A DNA stretch of 59,404 nt from positions 1 to 59,404 of the forward strand of contig PLDY01000029.1 of assembly GCA_003136895.1 (NCBI GenBank), read 5' to 3'. Shown here in pieces: positions 50,392 to 57,364 of the stretch. Numbering within the stretch: position 1 is the first letter of the stretch; every line of letters starts with the position of its first letter. The stretch is from Candidatus Erabacter solicola. GTDB taxonomy: Bacteria > Vulcanimicrobiota > Vulcanimicrobiia > Vulcanimicrobiales > Vulcanimicrobiaceae. Under the pieces are notes generated by a model, which made no database searches, had not been told where the DNA came from, and saw only the letters and a list, made by a program, of their open reading frames with translations. Made by a program: the position numbers and the translations under genes.

Positions 50392-51065
50392 GCGATGATT
50401 TTTCCATCTTGCATGCGGATCGTGCGATCGCACGATTGCGCGGCTTCCGGCGAGTGCGTCGCGAGCAGCAGCGCTTGGCCGGCGTCCGCGACCCGGCGCA
50501 GTACGTTCAAAACGACCGCGCCGCTCTGCGAATCGAGATTTCCGGTCGGTTCGTCGGCGAGCACGATCGCCGGCTGATGAATCATCGCGCGCGCCAAGGC
50601 CGCGCGCTGCGCCTGTCCGCCCGAAAGTTGTGCCGGATAGACGCCGGTCTTATCCGCGATACCGACGGCGTCGAGTACGCGGGCGACACGCTCGTCGATT
50701 TCGGCACGCGCGACGCGCTGCAAAATCAGCGGCAAAGCGACGTTCGCAGCGACCGTCATCGCCGGCAAGAGATTGAAGAACTGGAAGACCGTTCCGACGC
50801 TGTCGCGGCGCAGTGCCGTCAGCGCATCGTCGTCGAGCGCGCTCGTCTCGTGACCGCCGACGATCACGCTGCCGGCTGTCGGCAGATCGATGCAGCCGAT
50901 CAGGTTGAGGAGCGTACTCTTGCCGCAGCCGCTCGGACCGACGAGCGCCACCATCTCGCCGGCGCGAATCTCGAGCGAGACGCCGTCAAGCGCGCGCACG
51001 GCGATGCCGCCATTCGAATAGACTTTGGAAACATCGACGACCCGGACCGGCGCTTGGGACGGCAT
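50388..51065 (-). CDS. ABC transporter ATP-binding protein (LolD/MacB type)
   Basis: 225 residues. Walker A is GPSGCGKSTLLN, Q-loop in FQFFNLLPAMTV, signature LSGGQAQRAALARAM, Walker B IVLADEPTGNLDS, switch His in LATHSPEA. The 'FQFFNLLP' and 'DEPTGNLD' forms are typical of LolD/MacB exporters that pair with FtsX-type permeases such as the one encoded next. ATG at 51065 directly follows (one base after) the stop of the PhnB remnant. Confidence 0.93.
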   Translation of the reverse strand: MPSQAPVRVVDVSKVYSNGGIAVRALDGVSLEIRAGEMVALVGPSGCGKSTLLNLIGCIDLPTAGSVIVGGHETSALDDDALTALRRDSVGTVFQFFNLLPAMTVAANVALPLILQRVARAEIDERVARVLDAVGIADKTGVYPAQLSGGQAQRAALARAMIHQPAIVLADEPTGNLDSQSGAVVLNVLRRVADAGQALLLATHSPEAAQSCDRTIRMQDGKIIA

Positions 51066-51227
51066 CTACTCTCGATCGTAGGCGCGTTGCAGGAGTGGGA
51101 TGTCGATCTTCGTCATTTGCATCATCGTTTCCCAAACTCGCCGTTCCGTCCTAAAAATCGAGACGTAGAACTTCATCGCCTCTTCGGCGTTATCGTCGAA
51201 CCACAAGAATGGGATGATCTGTTGCAT
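51066..51227 (-). pseudogene. PhnB/VOC-family protein with large in-frame internal deletion
   Basis: 53 codons, ATG at 51227 preceded by AGAGGG. The first 25 residues, [20 protein letters not shown] then YVSIF, are the standard N-terminus of PhnB/3-demethylubiquinone methyltransferase-like proteins, and the last ~20, [20 protein letters not shown], are their standard C-terminus. About 100 middle residues, carrying the rest of the VOC fold, are missing with the frame kept. So this is either a decayed gene, or a shortened one still translated before the ABC operon. The adjacent gap to 51274 holds nothing else. Confidence 0.7.
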
Positions 51228-51274
51228 GCCGCCCTCTTCTCTCTCTCGGCCTTAGGCACTTTCCGCGCGGCGGC

Positions 51275-52372
51275 TCAGCGCCGGGGCGTAACGACGGAGC
51301 CTCCTCGTGCCAGCGCCGCGAAGGGGGCGAGCTTCGTCATGATCTCTTCCCATTCGCCGGCGACCGTGGAATCGGCAACGACGCCGCCGCCGATATCGAG
51401 ATGCCCGCGCCCCGTCGCCTTATCGATCGTCGCGGTGCGGATCGCAACGTTCCAGCAGGCGTTGCGATCGGGTCCGATGGCGCCGATCGCTCCGCAGAAG
51501 ATGCCCCGCTCGCGCCGCTCGGTTCGCGCAATGCACTGCATCGCCGCCACCTTGGGGGCACCCGTGACGCTCCCGCATGGAAACATGGCCGCAAAAATCT
51601 CACGTAACGTGAGGGTCGAGCCGATCGTCCCGACGATCGTCGAGGTCATCGTAGCGAAGTCGCGGTAGCGTTCGATCTCGCAGAGCCGTTCGACCGTGAC
51701 GTCTGCGGCGATGCGATGCACGTCGTTCCGGAGCAGATCGACAATCATGACGTGCTCGGCGCGGTTCTTCGGATTCTCGAGGTCTCGAGCGTACTCGAAC
51801 TTTGCCGTGCCTTTCATCGGCTTGGCGGTGAGGCGGCCTGCATCGAGCGCGAGGAACAGCTCGGGCGAAGCGGAGACGATCGCGTGCGCCGGAGTATCGA
51901 CGAAGGCGGCGTAGGGATAGTTCTCGTGCGCCAGCAGGCCGGCGAACAGCGCAAACGGCTCGCCTTCAAGCGCGAACGCGAACGGCGCCGAGTAATTGAC
52001 CTGATAGACGTCGCCGTCGCGGATCGCCGACAGGATCGAATTGACATCTTCGGCGTAGCGACGCGCATCGACCACCGGTTCGAGCGAGCCGAGTGAGTAG
52101 CCGGCGCTGCAAACGAGCGTCGCCTCCGCCGGCTCACCATAGACGCCGAAAGCGAGTAACGGTAGCGTCCCCGCGGCCGGTTGCACCTGCTTCGGCACGA
52201 AGTGCGCGCCGAGTTCGTAGGTCGCATAGCCTGCGACGTGCGCGCCCGCGTCAAGCGCCGCTTCGACTTGATCGAAGGCGCGCTCCACTTCGTCGCCGTT
52301 TCGTGCGACGATCAGCCGCTCGGGCGCGTCAAACGAACGGAGCCGGCCGCCGAGTTGCGCGACGACCCTCAC
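51275..52372 (-). CDS. pabB: Aminodeoxychorismate synthase component I
   Basis: 365 residues. Makes 4-amino-4-deoxychorismate for folate synthesis, with a glutaminase partner (pabA) not seen here. GDVYQVNYSAPFAFALEGEP, LFLALDAGRLTAKPMKGTAK with the ADC synthase lysine motif (KPMKGT; anthranilate synthases have PIAGT), RNDVHRIAADVTVERLCEIE, FPCGSVTGAPKVAAMQ and GHLDIGGGVVADS are visible. GTG at 52372 overlaps the MFS gene stop (GTGA). No PabC domain is fused. Confidence 0.9.
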   Translation of the reverse strand: MRVVAQLGGRLRSFDAPERLIVARNGDEVERAFDQVEAALDAGAHVAGYATYELGAHFVPKQVQPAAGTLPLLAFGVYGEPAEATLVCSAGYSLGSLEPVVDARRYAEDVNSILSAIRDGDVYQVNYSAPFAFALEGEPFALFAGLLAHENYPYAAFVDTPAHAIVSASPELFLALDAGRLTAKPMKGTAKFEYARDLENPKNRAEHVMIVDLLRNDVHRIAADVTVERLCEIERYRDFATMTSTIVGTIGSTLTLREIFAAMFPCGSVTGAPKVAAMQCIARTERRERGIFCGAIGAIGPDRNACWNVAIRTATIDKATGRGHLDIGGGVVADSTVAGEWEEIMTKLAPFAALARGGSVVTPRR

Positions 52373-53583
52373 GCGATCGCCGGGCGCGCGACGAAGCGCG
52401 GCAGATCGCGGATCGCGAGGACCATGATGCTCGCGAGTAGCGCCAGAATCGCGGCCGAGACGTAGGCGGGGCCGTAGCTGTGTGCGGACGTGTAGACGAC
52501 GCCGCCGACCCAGGCCCCGAGCGCCGCACCGACTTGATGCGATACGAAGATCCAGCCGTACAGTTCGCCCGCGGAACGCGCGCCGAAGATACGTGCGGTT
52601 AGGCTCGATGTCGGAGGCACCGTCGCGATGTAATTTAAACCGAACGCCGCCGCGAAGACGAACAAACCGATCGGCTCGTGCACGAAGATGAGCGCGACCA
52701 GCGTCAAGCCACGAAAGAGATAGAACGCGGCGAGCGGCACGACGCGTCCGAAGCGATCGCAGACCCAGCCGGCGCCGAGCGTTCCCACGATGTTCAGTGC
52801 GCCCATCACGCCGAGCGCAAGCGACGCCGTCTGTCCCGTGAAGCCGCGATCCATGCAGTCCGGAATGAAATGCGTGAGCACGAGCCCCGTCGAGGTGTAG
52901 CCGCAGACGAAGAAACTTCCGGCGAGTAGCCAGAACGGCAAGGTTCGAATCGCGGCGAGGATCGAGTGGCCGTCACCGGCGTGCCCGCTCGACGCAGCCG
53001 TTCCATCGGTTGCCGCGGGCCGGTCGCGCACGAGCAAGAAGACCGGGACGGCGGCGGCAAGCGAGACGAATCCGAGAATCGTGAGGCTCGTGCGCCAGCC
53101 CGCATGATCGGTGACCCATTGCGCGCCCGGAATCACGAGAATCTGTCCGGCCGACATGCCCGCGCTGAGAATCCCGAGCGCAAGCCCGCGTCGCTCCGAA
53201 AACCAGCGCGCCGCAAGCGAGGTCGCACTCGGCATTCCGGTTGCACCCGCGCCGAGGGCTACGACGACGCCGAGCGTGATGTAGACGGCGAGAAGCCCGT
53301 TCGCATGCGAAGCGAGCAACTCGCCGATCCCGAGCACGAGAAGACCAAGCGCGAGAACGGCGCGCGTGCTCCAGCCGTCGGCAAGCCGGCCGGCGAGCGG
53401 ACCCATCGCTCCGTAGAGAAAGAGCGCGAGCGCGCCGACGGCGCCGAGCGTCGCGCGATCCAAACCGAATTCACGCTCGAGCGGCCCGATCAAGACGCCG
53501 AACATCGAACGTAGCCCCGATGCGAGCAGCAAGGCAAACGTGGCAACCGCGATGACGATCCATCGAACTCGGGCCGACGGCAT
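52369..53583 (-). CDS. MFS transporter
   Basis: 404 residues, 12 membrane helices in two halves. RSMFGVLIGPLEREFGLDRA then GAVGALALFLYGAMGPLAGR and LADGWSTRAVLALGLLVLG show the MFS loop 2-3 motif; the second loop is GAGWVCDRFGRVVPLAAFYL. The pattern fits monocarboxylate or nitrate/nitrite-type (OFA-like) carriers; substrate unknown. ATG at 53583 used; a GTG three codons upstream is possible. It overlaps pabB, perhaps only by chance of dense packing. Confidence 0.85.
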   Translation of the reverse strand: MPSARVRWIVIAVATFALLLASGLRSMFGVLIGPLEREFGLDRATLGAVGALALFLYGAMGPLAGRLADGWSTRAVLALGLLVLGIGELLASHANGLLAVYITLGVVVALGAGATGMPSATSLAARWFSERRGLALGILSAGMSAGQILVIPGAQWVTDHAGWRTSLTILGFVSLAAAVPVFLLVRDRPAATDGTAASSGHAGDGHSILAAIRTLPFWLLAGSFFVCGYTSTGLVLTHFIPDCMDRGFTGQTASLALGVMGALNIVGTLGAGWVCDRFGRVVPLAAFYLFRGLTLVALIFVHEPIGLFVFAAAFGLNYIATVPPTSSLTARIFGARSAGELYGWIFVSHQVGAALGAWVGGVVYTSAHSYGPAYVSAAILALLASIMVLAIRDLPRFVARPAIA

Positions 53584-53633
53584 ATCGCGCACAACCCGCG
53601 GGGGCTCGCAAGGTTTTCGGAAAAGAACGGAAG

Positions 53634-54623
53634 ATGATCGAAATGCCCACGCTCGCTCGCATCGCCGAGGTCCGTTCGCTCATCGGCGACCGCGTCGCGC
53701 TCACGCCCGTGCATCGGTGGCGCAGCCGGACGCTCGACGAGCGCCTAGGTCGCGCGGCGGCGGTCCATCTCAAACTCGAACTCTTCCAGCACACCGGCAG
53801 CTTCAAACCGCGTGGGGCGCTCGCGGTCATGCTCCATCTCACGCCCGAAGCGCTGCAGCGCGGCGTAACGGCGGTCAGCGCCGGCAACCACGCGATCGCC
53901 GTATCCTACGCGGCGTCGGTGCTCGGCACGTCCGCCAAGGTCGTGATGCCCAAGACCGCGAGCCCGTTTCGTATCGCGCGCTGCCGCGATTACGGCGGTG
54001 AGGTCGTACTGGCCGAAGATACTGCGGGCGCGTTCGCGCTGATGAATGAGATTGCCGAAAACGAAGGGCGAGCGCTGGTTCACCCCTTCGAAGGTCCGTT
54101 CACGGCGCTCGGCACCGGAACGCTCGCCGTCGAGTTTCTCGCGCAGACGGGCGAACTCGATGCGGTCGTCATTCCGATCGGAGGCGGCGGGCTCTGCGGC
54201 GGTATGGCGGCGGCGATCAAAGCGCTGCAACCGAACTGCGCGGTCTACGGCGTCGAACCCGAAGGAGCGGATTCCATGAGCCGCAGTCTCGAAGCCGGCA
54301 AGCCGGTCACGATGGAGGGCACCCAAACGATCGCCGATAGTTTGGCGCCGCCCTTCTCGTTGCCGTACAGTTTCGAGCTCTGCCGCCGCTACGTCGACGA
54401 GGTCGTGCGCATCCCGGATCGCGCGATGCAGTTGTCGATGGCGACCCTCTTCTACGAGATGAAGCTCGCAGTCGAGCCCGCCGGCGCGGCCGCGACCGCC
54501 GCGGCGCTCGGTCCGCTCGCCAGGCGCTTGCGCGACAAGCGCGTCGGCCTCGTGATCTGCGGCGCGAACATCGAAGCCGCGAAATTCGCGGAGCACTTGA
54601 ATGCAGCCGGGTCCGCCGCGTGA
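53634..54623 (+). CDS. PLP-dependent threonine/serine dehydratase family enzyme
   Basis: 329 residues, fold-type II. The PLP lysine is in LELFQHTGSFKPRGALAVML; TAVSAGNHAIAVSYAA, IPIGGGGLCGGMAAAIK and GLVICGANIEAAKF are standard. It lacks the C-terminal ACT regulatory domain of the neighbour at 55238, so it may be a serine racemase, catabolic threonine dehydratase or hydroxyaspartate dehydratase. ATG at 53634; a SCO1-like gene overlaps its end by GTGA. Confidence 0.85.
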   Translation: MIEMPTLARIAEVRSLIGDRVALTPVHRWRSRTLDERLGRAAAVHLKLELFQHTGSFKPRGALAVMLHLTPEALQRGVTAVSAGNHAIAVSYAASVLGTSAKVVMPKTASPFRIARCRDYGGEVVLAEDTAGAFALMNEIAENEGRALVHPFEGPFTALGTGTLAVEFLAQTGELDAVVIPIGGGGLCGGMAAAIKALQPNCAVYGVEPEGADSMSRSLEAGKPVTMEGTQTIADSLAPPFSLPYSFELCRRYVDEVVRIPDRAMQLSMATLFYEMKLAVEPAGAAATAAALGPLARRLRDKRVGLVICGANIEAAKFAEHLNAAGSAA

Positions 54624-55228
54624 TCCCGCAACGGCGGATCGCAAACCTCGTCGGCGCGGGCACGCTCGTGACGGCGGCGATCGTCGTGGCGTTTCAATTG
54701 TTCGCGGCGATGCACGCCTCCAAGAACAGCGTTGGCACGTTGAGCGGCACGCCCGTCGTTCCCGAACGCTCGGCCCCCGTCGTGACGATGCGGGATCAGC
54801 GTGACCATCCGGTCGCGTTGATCGCTCCGGGCGCGCGGGCGACGTTCGTTTTCTTCGGCTACACGCACTGCAAGGACACCTGCCCACTGGCGCTCGCAAC
54901 CTTAGCGAAAGCCTACAAGACGTTGCCTGATCCGGGGCGCGTGCGGGTCGAGATGGTCACGGTCGATCCGGCGCACGACGATCCAGCCGCGCTGCGCCGC
55001 TTCGTCGGGCTCTTCGACCCGCACCTTATCGGCCTGACGGCCGCAAAGCCCGATCTCGACCGGATCTGGTCGACCTTCGGCGTCGTGGTCGACAACCGAA
55101 CGCGCGAGGTCGCGCACGGCGACGGCATCTACCTCGTCGACGCGCAGCGGCGCATCCTGACGATCTACCCGCCCGACGTCACTGCCGCCGATCTCGCGCA
55201 CGACGCGCGCATTGTCGCCAACTCCTAG
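54620..55228 (+). CDS. SCO1/SenC-family copper/thiol protein
   Basis: 202 residues. One N-terminal membrane anchor (NLVGAGTLVTAAIVVAFQLF), then a thioredoxin-fold domain with the copper-binding cysteines in FFGYTHCKDTCPLALATLAK and a conserved-position His in REVAHGDGIYLVD. SCO1 delivers copper to the CuA centre of cytochrome oxidase or reduces it. No oxidase gene is in the window. GTG start overlaps the dehydratase stop. Confidence 0.9.
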   Translation: MIPQRRIANLVGAGTLVTAAIVVAFQLFAAMHASKNSVGTLSGTPVVPERSAPVVTMRDQRDHPVALIAPGARATFVFFGYTHCKDTCPLALATLAKAYKTLPDPGRVRVEMVTVDPAHDDPAALRRFVGLFDPHLIGLTAAKPDLDRIWSTFGVVVDNRTREVAHGDGIYLVDAQRRILTIYPPDVTAADLAHDARIVANS

Positions 55229-55237
55229 CAAGAGACG

Positions 55238-56467
55238 TTAACGCGATTTCGCCATGGAGTCGAGGACGCTCGTCGTATAGCCCACATCGCGTAAACCGTC
55301 TTCGATTTTCTCAACGACGGCCGGAGAGCGGCATTCGAAAGTGATATCTAGCTCCGCATTCTTCGAGGAGACATCGGCGAACATGCGCTGATGCGTCACG
55401 TCGAGAATATTGGCGCCGCACTCGCCGATGATGTTCGCCACATCGGCCAGCACGCCGGGGCGATCGGTGATGGCAACCCGCATGCGGATGACACGGCCCT
55501 CGTGCAGACGAACGCGGCTGATGACGTTTGCCAGCAAGCCGGTATCGATGTTCCCGCCGCCGATGACGAGTCCGACGTTGCGGCCGCGAAAGCGTTCGGG
55601 CTGCGCGAGCAGCGCGGCGACCGGCGTCGCGCCGGCGCCTTCCGCCAAGAGTTTCTCATCCTCGAGCATCAGATGAATCGCGAACTCGATCGCCTGTTCC
55701 CCAACGAGAATCACGTCGCTGACCAGCTCGCGCGCGATCGCGAGCGGTATCGCGCCGATCGACGTGACCGCGATGCCCTCGGCCACGGTCTGCGCGCCGA
55801 GCACAGGTTCCAGACCGTTGAGGATGCGGAAGAGCGACGGGTACTCTTCCGTTTGAACCCCGAGGATCTCGATCGATGGTTTTAGATGCTTCGCGGCGAC
55901 CGCCATACCTGAGATGAGACCACCGCCGCCGATCGGAACGATCAACACATCCAGTTCGGGAACGTCGTGGAGAAACTCGAGACCTGCGCTCCCCTGCCCG
56001 GCGACGACGCGCGCATCGTCGTACGGGTGGATGAGCGTCAACCCTTCTTCGGCGGCGATCGCGGTCGCGCGCGTACCGGCTTCGGCCAGACCCTCCCCGG
56101 CGAGGACGATGCGCGCGCCGAACTGTTCGGTGCGGCGAACTTTGGTGAACGGCGTCGCTTCCGGCATCACGATCGTCGTTGGGATGCCGAGCCGCATGCC
56201 CTGATAGGCCACGGCCTGCGCGTGGTTTCCGGCGGACATCGCGATCACGCCCTGCGTGCGCTCGGCATCCGATAGCGCGAGGAGACGGTTCGCCGCGCCG
56301 CGATCCTTGAAGGAGCCGGTCCGCTGGCGCGTCTCCAGTTTGAGCCAGACATGCGCGCCGGTTCGATCGTTGAGCGCCGTCGCCGGAAGCGCCGGCGTGC
56401 GAACGATGTATCGTTCGATGCGCTTGGCCGCTGCGACGATATCCTGGTACTCGACGGGCAATCCCAT
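55238..56467 (-). CDS. ilvA: Threonine ammonia-lyase with C-terminal ACT domain
   Basis: 409 residues. Makes 2-oxobutanoate and ammonia from threonine, the first step to isoleucine. PLP lysine in LETRQRTGSFKDRGAANRLL; IAMSAGNHAQAVAYQGMRLG, IPTTIVMPEATPFTKVRRTE, IVPIGGGGLISGMAVAAKHL and GLVIGGGNID follow. The ACT domain is at about 330-405 (MRVAITDRPGVLADVANIIG, ANILDVTHQRMF). A single ACT domain is like the shorter catabolic/biosynthetic forms. ATG at 56467; the long open frame upstream has no family similarity. Pairs logically with ilvE. Confidence 0.92.
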   Translation of the reverse strand: MGLPVEYQDIVAAAKRIERYIVRTPALPATALNDRTGAHVWLKLETRQRTGSFKDRGAANRLLALSDAERTQGVIAMSAGNHAQAVAYQGMRLGIPTTIVMPEATPFTKVRRTEQFGARIVLAGEGLAEAGTRATAIAAEEGLTLIHPYDDARVVAGQGSAGLEFLHDVPELDVLIVPIGGGGLISGMAVAAKHLKPSIEILGVQTEEYPSLFRILNGLEPVLGAQTVAEGIAVTSIGAIPLAIARELVSDVILVGEQAIEFAIHLMLEDEKLLAEGAGATPVAALLAQPERFRGRNVGLVIGGGNIDTGLLANVISRVRLHEGRVIRMRVAITDRPGVLADVANIIGECGANILDVTHQRMFADVSSKNAELDITFECRSPAVVEKIEDGLRDVGYTTSVLDSMAKSR

Positions 56468-56539
56468 GCAGAGTCCTACGACGCCGTCGTGTGAGTTCCG
56501 GCCCAGGGCTCGCTTGCGGTCACGCAAAACTCGCAAGAG

Positions 56540-57361
56540 ATGAGCGCCACGGACGCGATCGCCGTTCGCGAGTTTCATTTGAGCGACGCTCCCGCCATCG
56601 AGGGCGTTCTGCTCGACGCATTCGGACGGCCGATGAGTACATCGCTGCCGGCGAGGCTCGCGACGGCACACGATTGGCTCGTCGTCGAGGTCGACGGCGT
56701 GCTTGCCGGAGTTGTTTCGGCCCGGCGCTACGGCTCGGTCGCGTACATCGGCATGATGGCGGTGCACGCGCGCGCCCGGCGGCGCGGCGCGGGAAGCGGC
56801 CTGCTGGCTGCCCTCGTTTCGCGCCTCGAGAGTCGCGGCGTCGCGACGATGCTCTTGGATGCAACCGATGAGGGAGCCCCGCTGTACGAGCGATTCGGAT
56901 TCGCCGATGTGGACCGGACGCACATCTACGAACTCCCGAATCCCATTTCACCTCAGCCAAACGATGCGCCCGATGTCGACCCCGCGGAACTGGCGCGCGC
57001 GATCGTGCTGGACGCGGATTTCTACGGTTGCGATCGTTCCGAACTGCTGGCCCATCTGGCAACCGAACATTACGGATTTGCGGCGACCGAGGCGGACGGT
57101 TACGCGCTGGCGCGCGGTCCCGTCATCGGTCCCTTTGCCGCACACTCCGACGCGAGCGCTCGCCGGCTGCTCGAACGCGTGCGGGCGCGCCGTCCGGCGA
57201 TCTCGCGCGCATTCGCACCGGCATCGAATCCAAGCGCCGCTGCGCTGTTCGAGTCTCACGGTTTCGAACGCACGCGCTCGCTCCGTCACATGGGACGCGG
57301 CGCGCCCTCGCCGTTTCGCCGCTCGCGCATCTTCAGCCAGGCCAGCCTCGGCCACGGTTGA
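56540..57361 (+). CDS. GNAT-family N-acetyltransferase (double-domain)
   Basis: 273 residues. The first GNAT domain (about 8-140) has AYIGMMAVHARARRRGAGSG, the acetyl-CoA-binding pyrophosphate loop, and MLLDATDEGAPLYERFGFAD. The second half (about 150-270) lacks that loop and ends PSAAALFESHGFERTRSLRH and MGRG, resembling the C-terminal domain seen in YitH/Acetyltransf_18-type proteins. Substrate unknown. It begins 72 bases from the divergent ilvA and its stop lies three bases from the convergent ileS. Confidence 0.85.
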   Translation: MSATDAIAVREFHLSDAPAIEGVLLDAFGRPMSTSLPARLATAHDWLVVEVDGVLAGVVSARRYGSVAYIGMMAVHARARRRGAGSGLLAALVSRLESRGVATMLLDATDEGAPLYERFGFADVDRTHIYELPNPISPQPNDAPDVDPAELARAIVLDADFYGCDRSELLAHLATEHYGFAATEADGYALARGPVIGPFAAHSDASARRLLERVRARRPAISRAFAPASNPSAAALFESHGFERTRSLRHMGRGAPSPFRRSRIFSQASLGHG

Positions 57362-57364
57362 GCG

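Noticed and set aside
56468-56923. N-terminal extension of threonine ammonia-lyase
   Set aside because: About 150 extra residues without family similarity, mostly antisense to the GNAT gene.
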